Below, in pieces: positions 24,330 through 33,583 of a stretch of 64,000 bases of DNA (position 1 is its first letter; every line of letters begins with the position of its first letter). Source of the DNA: Nitrospira tepida (GTDB lineage: Bacteria; Nitrospirota; Nitrospiria; Nitrospirales; Nitrospiraceae); contig NZ_OX365700.1 in assembly GCF_947241125.1 (NCBI RefSeq), positions 496,001 to 560,000 of the forward strand. Direction: 5' to 3'. A model generated the notes under the pieces. That model worked only from the letters and a program-made list of their open reading frames with translations, did no database searches and had not been told where the DNA came from. The position numbers and the translations under genes were made by a program.

Positions 24330-26510
24330 TCACGGCTGCCGGGAAGGGAGAGCACGAAGACGGGTGAGCCATTCATCTGCCTGTCGGAGGTCGCGAAGCG
24401 TAAAGGTCGTGCCTCCGAATCGCACCCGACAATAGAACTCCGTCAAGGATGCGATGATCGGTTCGGCTTCCTTCCATTCGGCTCCCACGTTGTGGAGGAA
24501 TTCATGCGGCGTGGACCAGGCCGGCTTGCAGTAGCCCCGGGCCCGCAGGATCTGTAACGTCCGGACATAGACCTGCTGGGCTGCGGTTTCTTCCTGCGTC
24601 GGCACGTCCGTCGATCGTCCCCGAAGCCACTCTACCAAAAGACGAACAGGGACCCGCCAGAGAAACCACCCGACCAGGAGCGCCCCCGAGAGAGCGGCGG
24701 CGGCGTACCACTGGGAGCGTTGCAGGAACTGGGCAAGGGCCTGCGCGCGGAGCAACCATTCACTGAATGTCGAAACCAGAAGATCGGTCACTTCAGTCCG
24801 CAAGGAGTGTGTGCTCTCCCGAAGGCTCTGCACGACCGCGAGTTGATCGCGGGCACTGTATTGCACGATCAGCCGATCCCATTGCACACGAAATGAGTCG
24901 ACCATTCTGACCCAGGCCGTCCACCAGGACTCGTGACCGGCCGATCCGACGCTTGGCGTTGGATCGAACGTCACCCAGCCGGATTGGGGGAAGTAGGCTT
25001 CCACCCAGGCATGGGCGTCCCGCTGGCGCACGGTGTAATAGCGGCCGAACTCGTTCCACTCACCGGGAAGAAACCCCGTCACAAGACGGGCGGGGATGCC
25101 CAATGTCCTGAGCAGGATTACCATGGCCGTCGCATAGTGTTCGCAGTAGCCCGTCTTGCGCACGAAGAGAAACTGCTCCAACGGTTTGGAAGACTGGCCG
25201 CGGCCGACGTCCAGGCTATAGCGAAAATGGCGTTGCAGGTACTGCGAGAGCGCCAGGGCCTTGAGATAAGGCGTCGAGGCGCCGGCCGTTGCTTCCTGCG
25301 CCAGTTGTGCCACGCGGAGGGGAAGCGGAGGAAGTTGTAAAAAATGCCGTCGGATCTCCTCCGGATACGTGAATGACGTCGCGGCCCGATCTGCTTCGCG
25401 AATCGAGACCGGTGTCGACCAGACCGTGTATTGCGTCCGTCCCGTCGACGGAACGGGGAGAAACAAGCTGCCCATCCCGTCGGTCTGGAGGGTCAGAAAG
25501 TCTCCATCGATCGAGCGGGGGAACGACAGCCCGAACAGGACCGTGGTATCGAGGCCTTCCAGAAGGATGGTCTGGACGATGGGGGTGCCCGGCTGTCGCT
25601 CGTAAGGCGTTCCGTGTCCTGGCAGCAAACCGAACCTGCCGGAGGGACCATCGTTCATGAGCCGGCGCTTTCGGAAGGTATTCACCCAGGCCGTCCCGTT
25701 GTACCAATCGTAGGCCATGCCCCTGAGATACAAGACCGATTCCGGGCTCGGCGTTCTGCCGGGCAATTCCATTCGCATCACCACGCTCTCATCCAACTTG
25801 ATCGGGCCCATGACCCCGAGGTCCACCTTTTCCGTGAACCCGACGGTGCGCATGGTCTGGTCGCGGTTCTTTTGAAACAACCCGACGCCGATGCGAGGGA
25901 ACGTGAAGAAGATGATCAGGGTCACCGCGAGCGCACCGGCAGCCAGCCCGTTCGTGGACCAGAAGAATTGCGCGGTGATCCGTCCGATTTCCGGCAGCGC
26001 CGGCTCCGGTCCGCTGGCGTGGCCCGCGCGGTCGGCTTCCATGACGAGTTGGTACAACAAGAGGGTCCAGACGCCGATCAGCAGATAGGTCACCACCACC
26101 GTCCCGTACCACACCTCCGTCGTCATCGCGGCAGAGGCGAGGATCATGATGAAGCTGATGGCGTAGAGCTGGAGATAGTCGCGCCGCTGATGGAGGTTGA
26201 ACAATTTATTGACCATGAGCCCGATCAGGAAATGGACGCCGGCGTGCAACAGGTCGTTGGAAAACCACAGATAGTCGATCCAGAACCAGATGAACGCCAC
26301 CATGATCAGCACGTTCCAGAAGTGCAGGGACGCGCCGAGCGGCTGTGTCAGGCTGGAGGCCTGCATGGCAAATGCGGCCAGCGCCGCGAGCAGGCAGCCG
26401 AAGCCGAGAAATAGAAAACCGGGCGGCAACGAGGCGGTTAGCGCAAGGCCGGTGAAGGCCGCGGTTGCCAGGAGTAGAGAGCTAAGCCGGAACGCGCTGG
26501 TCACATCCAT
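24330..26510 (-). CDS. TgpA-type membrane transglutaminase (DUF3488-transglutaminase-DUF4129)
   Basis: 726 aa from the ATG at 26510 (an ATG at 26567 would overlap the upstream gene by 86 bp). At least five N-terminal transmembrane helices (DUF3488) are followed by a periplasmic transglutaminase-like domain with catalytic Cys in TGYCEHYATAMVILLR (about residue 456), His in RDAHAWVEAYFP and Asp in VTFDPTPS. One more transmembrane helix and a C-terminal DUF4129 region follow. Family members act on exported proteins or peptides at the inner membrane; substrates are mostly unknown. It is the last gene of a MoxR-DUF58-TgpA operon, a widespread association. Confidence 0.92.
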   Translation of the reverse strand: MDVTSAFRLSSLLLATAAFTGLALTASLPPGFLFLGFGCLLAALAAFAMQASSLTQPLGASLHFWNVLIMVAFIWFWIDYLWFSNDLLHAGVHFLIGLMVNKLFNLHQRRDYLQLYAISFIMILASAAMTTEVWYGTVVVTYLLIGVWTLLLYQLVMEADRAGHASGPEPALPEIGRITAQFFWSTNGLAAGALAVTLIIFFTFPRIGVGLFQKNRDQTMRTVGFTEKVDLGVMGPIKLDESVVMRMELPGRTPSPESVLYLRGMAYDWYNGTAWVNTFRKRRLMNDGPSGRFGLLPGHGTPYERQPGTPIVQTILLEGLDTTVLFGLSFPRSIDGDFLTLQTDGMGSLFLPVPSTGRTQYTVWSTPVSIREADRAATSFTYPEEIRRHFLQLPPLPLRVAQLAQEATAGASTPYLKALALSQYLQRHFRYSLDVGRGQSSKPLEQFLFVRKTGYCEHYATAMVILLRTLGIPARLVTGFLPGEWNEFGRYYTVRQRDAHAWVEAYFPQSGWVTFDPTPSVGSAGHESWWTAWVRMVDSFRVQWDRLIVQYSARDQLAVVQSLRESTHSLRTEVTDLLVSTFSEWLLRAQALAQFLQRSQWYAAAALSGALLVGWFLWRVPVRLLVEWLRGRSTDVPTQEETAAQQVYVRTLQILRARGYCKPAWSTPHEFLHNVGAEWKEAEPIIASLTEFYCRVRFGGTTFTLRDLRQADEWLTRLRALPSRQP

Positions 26511-27744
26511 GCGGGAGGGCTCCAGACTCCGGGCTGCCGAGATCGATAAGGTGCGTCGCCCGCTCATACTGCCGCTGGAGGTCCGGCGTGGACCAGGGCA
26601 GAATGGCGATCATGAGGTCGCCATCATCGGAATCCGGTGCGGCAATGGCCGTAGGTGGCGTGCTTCCGTCGTCCGGCGGTTCCTGCGGGAGGCAGGTGGC
26701 CAAGGGAGCGAGAAGGCGGCGCAGGTCCTCATCGTCTGATTCGGCCTGTACGGCGGTCTCTCCGGTTACAAGGCGAACTCGATACCCCTGCTCGTGCAGG
26801 TGCGCGACGACGGAAGCCGCCAGGGTCACCGCCTGCTCGAATCGGTCCCGCGCCTGGGCAGGGGTGATGACGGAGAGATGGACGGATGCCGTCTCCTGCG
26901 TTTCCGCCTCCGTCTCACGCACCATGAGCTGGGAGGTGCGGGCTGTGCTCATCCAATGAATGCGCCGTGAATCGTCCCCCGGCTGATACACACGCAGATT
27001 GTAGAGATCCAATCCCAGTCCTTTTTTTAGGAGACGGGCCTGTCCGCCCGCGCCGACCGTCTCGGGCAGCAGCGTCCGAGGAAGGGGGAGCGGTTGCGGG
27101 AGGACCGTGATGGTCGTTTCGCAGGGGACAAAGGCCCGCTTGACGAACAGGCCAAAGGGAAACGGCGTCGCCAGCAACATTCCCTCGATACGATAAAGCC
27201 CGCGTCGCGGGAGGCTCAGGCGACAGGAGAGCAGGCGCGAGGCTTGGGGGGGCAGGTGCGCCAGGTGCAGGTCTCGATCGATCTCCGAGCCAGCGACCAT
27301 GTCATACAGACGGAGCGAAAAGCTGGGCAGACGCGATTTTCGATTGGTGATGGTGATGGTCAAAGTTCCGGTCTCTCCGGCATAGAGGAAGGCCGGCGCA
27401 TGCCGATAGAGTTCTAACTTGCGCAGGCAGAACTCGGATAGGAGGCCGGACATGACGATCAGGCTCAACATCATGGCCAGCAGCAGATAGAAAAGATTGT
27501 TGCCGGTGTTCACAGCCGCGACCCCGACGGCCACGGTGAACAGGATGAAACGCTTCCCCTCCGCGGTGAACCGAATCGAACGGTGGCGGAAGAGGTGCCG
27601 CAGCAGGAGCCGCCATTGTGAAGGGGAGGTGATGCCGGGCGGGCGCCAGGTGGTGCGAGCCACGTTGGACCTGCCGAGATCTCTCGTGATCATGCCCGCT
27701 TGTACGGTTCGATTGTTCGTGGCTCCGCGGCGAAACTGCCGCAT
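26482..27744 (-). CDS. DUF58 domain protein
   Basis: 420 aa. Two N-terminal transmembrane segments (about 68-105, FILFTVAVGVAAVNTGNNLFY and following) precede a DUF58 region with the signature YQPGDDSRRIHWMSTART. DUF58 proteins have a von Willebrand-A-like fold and act with MoxR ATPases. The start may be internal (ATG at 27693), since no ribosome-binding site precedes 27744. It follows the MoxR gene by 3 bp and overlaps the transglutaminase gene by 29 bp, so tight coupling is clear. Confidence 0.9.
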   Translation of the reverse strand: MRQFRRGATNNRTVQAGMITRDLGRSNVARTTWRPPGITSPSQWRLLLRHLFRHRSIRFTAEGKRFILFTVAVGVAAVNTGNNLFYLLLAMMLSLIVMSGLLSEFCLRKLELYRHAPAFLYAGETGTLTITITNRKSRLPSFSLRLYDMVAGSEIDRDLHLAHLPPQASRLLSCRLSLPRRGLYRIEGMLLATPFPFGLFVKRAFVPCETTITVLPQPLPLPRTLLPETVGAGGQARLLKKGLGLDLYNLRVYQPGDDSRRIHWMSTARTSQLMVRETEAETQETASVHLSVITPAQARDRFEQAVTLAASVVAHLHEQGYRVRLVTGETAVQAESDDEDLRRLLAPLATCLPQEPPDDGSTPPTAIAAPDSDDGDLMIAILPWSTPDLQRQYERATHLIDLGSPESGALPHGCDQRVPA

Positions 27745-27747
27745 TGG

Positions 27748-28689
27748 CTAAAGCGGAACAGGAACGGAATGGATCAGGTCGTGCACGACGCGTTCTGTTT
27801 GTTCGGCGATCTTGCCGCGCACGGCGTGGGCGCGGTTCAGCATGATGCGATGAGACAGGACGAGCGGCGCCAACTCCTTGATGTCGTCGGGCAGACAATA
27901 GTCGCGCCCGCGCACCAAAGCCAGGGCCCTGGCGGCCTTGCAAAGCGCCAGCGCACCTCTCGTGCTGACGCCGAGGCTCAAGAGGTCGGTTTGCCGGGTG
28001 GCGAGCACCAGCGCCAGCAGATAATTCATCAACGTGTCGTGCATCCGCACCTTTTCGACCTGGTCCTGAAGATCGAGCACGTCCTGAGCCGTCACCACCG
28101 GGTCGAGCTCTTCGGCCGGGTGCAGCGATTGCGGGCGATCCAGCACCTTCTTTTCCTCTTCCGGCGAGGGATACCCGATCCGCAGGCGCATCAAGAAGCG
28201 ATCGACCTGCGATTCGGGGAGCGGGAACGTGCCGTGGTACTCCGCCGGGTTCTGCGTGGCGATGACCATGAACGGTTGGTGCAGCGGATAGGTCTGGTTG
28301 TCCACGGAAATCTGGGCCTCGCTCATCGCTTCCAGCAGGCTGCTCTGGGTCTTGGGCGTGGTCCGGTTGATCTCATCGGCCAGGACGATGTTGGCAAAGA
28401 TCGGTCCTCGCATGAATTCAAACGCCTGTTTTTGCCGGTTGAAGATCGAAATGCCGACGATGTCGGAGGGGAGCAGGTCGCTCGTGAACTGGATGCGCTT
28501 GAAGGAGCAGTCGATGGAACGGGCCAGACTGTGCGCGAGCGTCGTCTTGCCGACGCCGGGGACGTCCTCGATCAGCAGGTGCCCGCGCGCCAGCAGGCAG
28601 ACGATCGTCATTTCAATCACAGGGGACTTGCCCTTGATCACGCGCGCGATGTTCTGCTGGATATTCCGGATGGCTTGTGCGTTGTCCAC
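27748..28689 (-). CDS. MoxR-family AAA+ ATPase
   Basis: 313 aa with a GTG start. Walker [10 protein letters not shown] (44-52), Walker [11 protein letters not shown] (101-110), and the MoxR sequence [12 protein letters not shown] and ATQNP further on. MoxR ATPases act as chaperones that insert metal or remodel partners carrying VWA-like domains, here presumably the DUF58 protein encoded directly downstream. First gene of the three-gene operon. The partner and substrate in this organism are inferred from gene order only. Confidence 0.93.
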   Translation of the reverse strand: MDNAQAIRNIQQNIARVIKGKSPVIEMTIVCLLARGHLLIEDVPGVGKTTLAHSLARSIDCSFKRIQFTSDLLPSDIVGISIFNRQKQAFEFMRGPIFANIVLADEINRTTPKTQSSLLEAMSEAQISVDNQTYPLHQPFMVIATQNPAEYHGTFPLPESQVDRFLMRLRIGYPSPEEEKKVLDRPQSLHPAEELDPVVTAQDVLDLQDQVEKVRMHDTLMNYLLALVLATRQTDLLSLGVSTRGALALCKAARALALVRGRDYCLPDDIKELAPLVLSHRIMLNRAHAVRGKIAEQTERVVHDLIHSVPVPL

Positions 28690-28837
28690 GACGTCGACGA
28701 CGGGAGGTGGCCAGGGTTACGGGAAGGACATTGAAAAAGTCTAACAGAGGGTCCGGGGAGCGTCAATTTTATCGCCGTTTTCGTAAGAGCTGAAAAGCCG
28801 CTCCCAGAGCCATTCTCGGCGATAAGCGGCTCCATCG

Positions 28838-30193
28838 TCAGGCGGGAAGCAATAGGAGAAACCAGGGAGCGGATTCCTCTCGAAGTCGAGAGAATTGCCG
28901 CGCGGTCGCGCTGGCGGGCATGCCAGGAAAGGTGGCGCCGCGCCGAATGAGGACATCGCGGAAGCCGAACGTCGTGGCCGCATCCGTGCTGGATGCGACC
29001 GTGCGTGGGATGTCGCGGCGAAGGTCCGTGAGTTCGGCCAGGCTCTGTGGGCGGTCCTGCGTCAAGGTCTGGAGATCACGGTAGAGCCGGCCGAAGACTT
29101 CAGGCAGGGTCTGCTCGGTGAAGAGCACATCTCGCGGACGCGTCGACGGATCAGCCACGAGTTGCGCGAGAAGTTCCCAAAATACCTCTGAATCAACGGC
29201 GCCGAGCACGCAGAGCAGCCCTCGGTGGGCGATCACGTCGAGCAAGGCGAGCGGCCCGCGAATGTCGAATTTCCACTCCGGGAAGAGCAACGCCCGTCCT
29301 TGATGAAGGACTTCCAATGCCGGCTCGCCATGAGCCCGTACCTGTCGGTAGGTCCCGCGCGTTTCACGCAGGTGCCGGTCGATCAGTTCGGGAGAGAGCC
29401 GAGACGGCTCATATGAAAAAGTAGGATTGGCTGGCGCCCAACAGGTGACCAGATGGTACCAGGGGCGAAGGACAGAGCGACGGTCGGGCTTCTCCAGGGC
29501 AAACATATCCTGGTCGCCCCAATAGCGAAACTGCAATCCCGGCTTCGTCTTGAGGCTTGCGACCCTGTCCTGCGTAGCCTGATATGCCGTCCCCAGGGAG
29601 GAGCCGGGTTTGATCCGGTCGAGCGCATGGACCGTCAGCAGGCGGCCGTGCTCGCGAATGGGCGGGAGGTACTGGGCAACCAGCTCGTGGACGAAGGACA
29701 GGTCGCCCGCGCCGAGATCCAACAGGGATGGGGTCTCGACTTCGAGCAAGAGGTCGAAGGGGTTGGCGTGACTGCGCAGGAACGTGTCCACTTGATCGGT
29801 TGTCCGGTCAGGGCCGGTAACTGAATGATCCGGCAGACCGGCCAGCCCAAAGTGCACACAGAGCGCGCGAAGGGCTTTGGTTGTGGGGAAGCCGGTCAGT
29901 CGTTTCAGGAGGTCGCTGCCCGGTTCCGGCATTGTGGGTTCGTGCGCCGCGGGCAAGAGGCCGGCCAGCAATGGCTCACGAATCTCGGGAGGCAATGTGG
30001 AGGTTCGGATCGCTTCGGACAAGCGGTGCAACGTCGCCAAGAGGGTGTGGCCCGCGATCATGGCGCGGGAAGCTTGCCATTCGCGCGGTTTCGACGAGCG
30101 GAGAGTCTTGAGGGACGAACGGAATTCGGCAAACGCAGGAGAGTCCTGCGGAAGCCGTCCCGGTTGGTCAGGATGAGAGGTCACCGCGATCAC
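28838..30193 (-). CDS. Large conserved-looking protein with a methyltransferase-like motif
   Basis: 451 aa, GTG start. The segment PSLLDLGAGDLSFVHELVAQ (about residues 155-174) matches motif I of class I SAM-dependent methyltransferases, and a downstream VHALDR could be motif II. The N-terminal 100 and the C-terminal 200 residues match nothing I know. No signal peptide or membrane helix. It lies alone, upstream of the MoxR operon on the same strand with a 148-bp gap. A methyltransferase function is a hypothesis. Confidence 0.6.
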   Translation of the reverse strand: MIAVTSHPDQPGRLPQDSPAFAEFRSSLKTLRSSKPREWQASRAMIAGHTLLATLHRLSEAIRTSTLPPEIREPLLAGLLPAAHEPTMPEPGSDLLKRLTGFPTTKALRALCVHFGLAGLPDHSVTGPDRTTDQVDTFLRSHANPFDLLLEVETPSLLDLGAGDLSFVHELVAQYLPPIREHGRLLTVHALDRIKPGSSLGTAYQATQDRVASLKTKPGLQFRYWGDQDMFALEKPDRRSVLRPWYHLVTCWAPANPTFSYEPSRLSPELIDRHLRETRGTYRQVRAHGEPALEVLHQGRALLFPEWKFDIRGPLALLDVIAHRGLLCVLGAVDSEVFWELLAQLVADPSTRPRDVLFTEQTLPEVFGRLYRDLQTLTQDRPQSLAELTDLRRDIPRTVASSTDAATTFGFRDVLIRRGATFPGMPASATARQFSRLREESAPWFLLLLPA

Positions 30194-30295
30194 GAATCGA
30201 TGAACAAGTTTGGAAGTAGGGAAGCATAAGAACCGGCAGCGCCGCCGTCAAGACACGAGCTTGCCGCAGCGTGGCGCCTGTGTTAGGGAACACAC

Positions 30296-31327
30296 ATGAA
30301 TGGATGGTTTCTGAAATCAGCCGGCGTGGCCGCGGCAATCCTCTTCCTCAGCGCCGTTCCGTCCTGCACGATGGTGACGGCCGACCAGGACCCGCCAGCG
30401 GCTCATGGAGGGAGTGTTCGTCCGAACGACCTTGCAACGCAGGCGACTCCCGCATGGAAGCCGGGCGTGATCTTGTCGGCCGAGACCGGAGAACCGTCCA
30501 GTTTCGAGGATTGGCTGCCCAGGCTCCGAGGCGTCGATGTCGTTTATCTCGGAGAGGAACATCAGAATCCGGAACACATCAAGGCGGCGCTGCTGGTCCT
30601 GCGATCGCTGCTCGCACAGGGGCGCCGCCCCTTGCTGGGAATGGAGATGTTCTCCTGGGACGGACAACCGGCTTTGGACCGGTATGTGGCAGGGGAGACG
30701 GATGCGGATCAGCAGTTTCTCGAAGCCGTGCGGTGGAAACAGAACTGGGGCGGTGCGTTTGAGGACTATGCCCCCTTGGTCGCCTTTGCGCGGGAACACA
30801 AGCTGCCGGTGTTAGCGCTGAATCCACCTCGTCCCCTTGTCAGGCGCGTGGTCAAGGATGGGGTGGAGGCGGTTGTGAAGGGGGAGGAGGCAGCCCGCTG
30901 GGGCATGAAGGGCGAGGAACTTGTCGAGGATGCCGGCTATCGGGAAGCCATCATCGGTCAGCTCAAGGCCTGTCATGGAGGCGGGACGGATCGTGACTAC
31001 GAGGGCATGTACGAGGCGTCATTGTTTCGCGACGAAGGGATGGCCAAGACCATCGCGGACTCGCTGGCCCGCATGGCCACGGACGGAGATCCGACTCGAG
31101 GTCCCTTCGTCAGTTACACAGGAGGCGGGCATATCCAGTATCGGCTGCCCGTGCCCAATCGCGTGCAACGGCGAGTCGGGCCTGGCGTGAAGCAGATGAC
31201 GATCTATATGACCTCGTTTGAACCGGCTCGCCCCGACGAAGTGCGGGACCTGTTGATCCGGCACATTGCCGACTACCTGTGGTTGACGCCGGTTGGTCCA
31301 CAAGGACCTCCACGCCGCTGCCGTTGA
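30296..31327 (+). CDS. ChaN-like lipoprotein
   Basis: 343 aa. A signal peptide ends in a lipobox (SAVPSC, Cys about 24). The mature protein has the ChaN signature VVYLGEEHQNPEHIKAALLVL, then LGMEMFSWDGQPALDRY and the late SYTGGGHIQYRLPVPNRV. ChaN proteins belong to the Tiki/EreA-like superfamily; Campylobacter ChaN binds haem pairs and is linked to iron uptake. Nitrospira-type metabolism is very haem-rich, but no iron-uptake genes are adjacent, so the role is open. ATG 30296 is preceded by AGGGA. Confidence 0.82.
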   Translation: MNGWFLKSAGVAAAILFLSAVPSCTMVTADQDPPAAHGGSVRPNDLATQATPAWKPGVILSAETGEPSSFEDWLPRLRGVDVVYLGEEHQNPEHIKAALLVLRSLLAQGRRPLLGMEMFSWDGQPALDRYVAGETDADQQFLEAVRWKQNWGGAFEDYAPLVAFAREHKLPVLALNPPRPLVRRVVKDGVEAVVKGEEAARWGMKGEELVEDAGYREAIIGQLKACHGGGTDRDYEGMYEASLFRDEGMAKTIADSLARMATDGDPTRGPFVSYTGGGHIQYRLPVPNRVQRRVGPGVKQMTIYMTSFEPARPDEVRDLLIRHIADYLWLTPVGPQGPPRRCR

Positions 31328-31502
31328 GGACCGGTCTTGCAGGCGGGTCTTTGACGCCGGACGGCTTGGCCGCAAACGGTGCAGCCTGGGCCCCAAGGGG
31401 CCAGCCCGTCCCTCAATCCCGCATTTCTTGACAGGTGCCATACCTGGCGGTACAACCGGACAGAACAGAGCGCGGCAATCGTCAGAGTCTTCTCTCCCCC
31501 TC

Positions 31503-32390
31503 ATGCGAAATTCCATCCCCTGTACGGCGAGCCGTCTTGGTCTTCTCGAACCGACGATGATCCAATCCATCGTCGAGCAGAAGGCCTATCAGCGGGGCAA
31601 CCAGTACTTTTCAGAAACCCGCGTGCGCCTGCTCGAAGCCAATGAGCAGGACATTGCCGCGACGGTCAGTGGCAATTCCGGCCTGTATGAGCAGACGATT
31701 CGCCTACGGGACGGCCATCTGGTGGCATCTTGCTCCTGCTCCTTGAGCGAGCCGCCCATGTGCCGGCATTGCGTGGCGGTGCTGCTGGAATATCACCGAT
31801 GGGTGTCCCTGCGGCTGAAGCGCGACGGTGCTCCGGTTCGGCCCGCAGCGGAGGCGCATAAGGGGAACGGGAAGGCTCCCCCCGCGGCCGGCCATGCCGT
31901 GAATGACCTGAGGCTCAGCGAGGTAACGGAGTTCATCGAATGGCTCCAGGCCGCGATGAAGAGCCTGGAGACGAAGGAACCGCTTCCCGATTCACCGCCA
32001 CAAAAGACCGGTCTGGTGGCGGATTGGATCAGCGCCATCAGGGAGTTGGAACGAGAGCGGCGCGAAAGCGAAGCGTTGCGGCAGGCGCTTCAAGAAGATC
32101 TGTCACGGCATGAAGGGCAGATCCAACAGTTCCGGCAGCAACTCGCCTCTGTTCAGGAGGAGTTGGAGAACGCTAAGGCCAAAAGCCAAGGTCTGGAGCG
32201 GGAGATTACCGGCTATCAAGCCATGGTCGCCAAGCTGACCACGCTTTCCCGCGAAATCTGCCAGTTCGACCTGGAGATCAAGACGGTGTCCGGAGATCTC
32301 ACCAAGAGCGGGAATCAGTTGGAGCAGTTGTCGCGGGCCTTTGGGGAGGTGGCGGCCGCTCTCCAGGATCTAGGCAGGCGACACCTGTAG
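31503..32390 (+). CDS. SWIM zinc-finger protein with long coiled coil
   Basis: 295 aa from ATG 31503; an ATG at 31557 is also possible and neither has a good ribosome-binding site. The N-terminal part (SIVEQKAYQRGNQYFSETRV) and the metal-binding CSCSLSEPPMCRHC define a SWIM domain (CxCx8CxHC). The C-terminal half is a long heptad-like coiled coil rich in Glu/Gln/Arg from about residue 190. SWIM domains bind DNA or proteins and are often in SNF2 helicases, but no helicase accompanies this one. A stand-alone SWIM plus coiled coil suggests an adaptor or nucleoid-associated role, inferred. Confidence 0.75.
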   Translation: MRNSIPCTASRLGLLEPTMIQSIVEQKAYQRGNQYFSETRVRLLEANEQDIAATVSGNSGLYEQTIRLRDGHLVASCSCSLSEPPMCRHCVAVLLEYHRWVSLRLKRDGAPVRPAAEAHKGNGKAPPAAGHAVNDLRLSEVTEFIEWLQAAMKSLETKEPLPDSPPQKTGLVADWISAIRELERERRESEALRQALQEDLSRHEGQIQQFRQQLASVQEELENAKAKSQGLEREITGYQAMVAKLTTLSREICQFDLEIKTVSGDLTKSGNQLEQLSRAFGEVAAALQDLGRRHL

Positions 32391-32474
32391 CGTACCCCTG
32401 CCGATAGCGACCCTCACGCGAACTGAACCGCTTGAAATGGACCCCGACGGTTCGGTAAGATCTTCTCTCTCTTT

Positions 32475-32496
32475 ATCAATTCCGGATCAATTCCGG
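32475..32496. repeat. Tandem 11-bp repeat upstream of the 58-aa gene
   Basis: ATCAATTCCGG occurs twice in direct contact (32475-32485 and 32486-32496), ending 28 bp before the start codon. It could be a regulator site or a replication slip. Confidence 0.6.
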
Positions 32497-32524
32497 TTTA
32501 TTCAACGCAGAGGAGGGTAGAGGT

Positions 32525-32701
32525 ATGTTCCGTAGGATGTTGGGTTTCACCGGCCTCGCACTCTTGAACGCATCCCTGGCTGTCGCCAATGCCCCGACGG
32601 ATGGTCCACCGGACTACAGCGGCATCACCGGCATGTACTATGTCTTGATCGGCATGGTCTTGGCCTACGGGGTGTACGACACCTTCTTCAAGAAGTCCTA
32701 A
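32525..32701 (+). CDS. Small exported/membrane protein, 58 aa
   Basis: Reads MFRRMLGFTGLALLNASLA at the N-terminus, an apparent signal segment with a likely cleavage after ALA-type residues (VANA). A short linker (PTDGPPDYSG) and one transmembrane helix (ITGMYYVLIGMVLAYGVYD) follow, ending in FFKKS. Start ATG at 32525 is preceded by GAGGAGGG, a strong ribosome-binding site. Codon use fits the neighbours. The size and single C-terminal helix recall accessory subunits of respiratory complexes (CcoQ-like size), but there is no sequence match I can name. It stands alone between the SWIM gene and the convergent esterase gene. Confidence 0.75.
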   Translation: MFRRMLGFTGLALLNASLAVANAPTDGPPDYSGITGMYYVLIGMVLAYGVYDTFFKKS

Positions 32702-32806
32702 GTCGTTCTTCACGCCATCGGACTTTCATTGTCATAACGCCTGCGGGGGCGCGGCGCCTTGTGGCGCGCATTCTCGAAGGGTGGGATGCGGGGGTGTGTC
32801 TGTTTC

Positions 32807-33529
32807 TTATGACGGGCCCTGGGGACGGCGCTGCTTGGACAACAGGGGCTCGATCGTTGTAAACACCGTGTCCACGATCCTCCTGTACCCTTCGCCCGTG
32901 GGATGGATGCCGTCCGGTTGGTTCAGCGCCGGATCCGCGGCAACCCCGTCAAGGAAGAACGGGATCAAGGCAAGGTTATAGCGGCGGGCGAGATCGACAT
33001 ACAAGGCCTCGAATCTCTTCGTGTACTCTGCTCCATAGTTCGGCGGAAGTTTCATGCCCGCGAGCACCACGGTGACGCGGGCCTCCCGCAGCCGGCGGAT
33101 AATCTCTTCAAGATTGGCCTTGGTCTGATCGAGGCTCAACCCGCGCAATCCGTCATTGGCCCCGAGTTCCAAGATTACGATCGCCGGGAGATTTTTGAGG
33201 ATCCACGGAACTCGCCTAAGTCCGCCAGCGGTGGTGTCTCCGCTCACGCCGGCATTGATGACTCGGTACTTGTGCCCGGTCGCCTCCAATCGTTGTTGCA
33301 ACAACGCAGGATAAGTCTGCCCGCGGGGGACGCCGAGTCCAGCGGTGAGGCTGTTGCCGAACGCGACGATGCGCGGCCGGTCCTCCCCGTGCGGAGCCGT
33401 TTCGGTCTCGACTCCGCGCGATGACGCCCAGACTCGCTGGTGCGTTGACAGCCCCTGGGTTCCAAAGGAACCGAAGAGGTGAGCCATCCCCAGCAGCAAC
33501 CCGAGGGTGAAAATGGCGCGGTGCTTCAT
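32807..33529 (-). CDS. tesA: TesA-like arylesterase / SGNH hydrolase
   Basis: 240 aa from ATG 33529 (GGGGCAGG upstream); the longer frame to 33631 has no signal features and would cross the divergent promoter region. A signal peptide (KHRAIFTLGLLLGMAHLFG) indicates periplasmic location. SGNH blocks: catalytic Ser in AFGNSLTAGLG, Gly in NAGVSGDTTAGG, Asn in ELGANDGLRG, and Asp/His in PDGIHPTGEGY. E. coli TesA is a periplasmic thioesterase/lysophospholipase. It is transcribed divergently from ybbA-ybbP exactly as in E. coli, with 54 bp between the starts. Confidence 0.9.
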   Translation of the reverse strand: MKHRAIFTLGLLLGMAHLFGSFGTQGLSTHQRVWASSRGVETETAPHGEDRPRIVAFGNSLTAGLGVPRGQTYPALLQQRLEATGHKYRVINAGVSGDTTAGGLRRVPWILKNLPAIVILELGANDGLRGLSLDQTKANLEEIIRRLREARVTVVLAGMKLPPNYGAEYTKRFEALYVDLARRYNLALIPFFLDGVAADPALNQPDGIHPTGEGYRRIVDTVFTTIEPLLSKQRRPQGPS

Positions 33530-33583
33530 CCTGCCCCAGTATAATATGACAGTTGTCTGACGCGGTAACGGCTGGAGTCTCGT

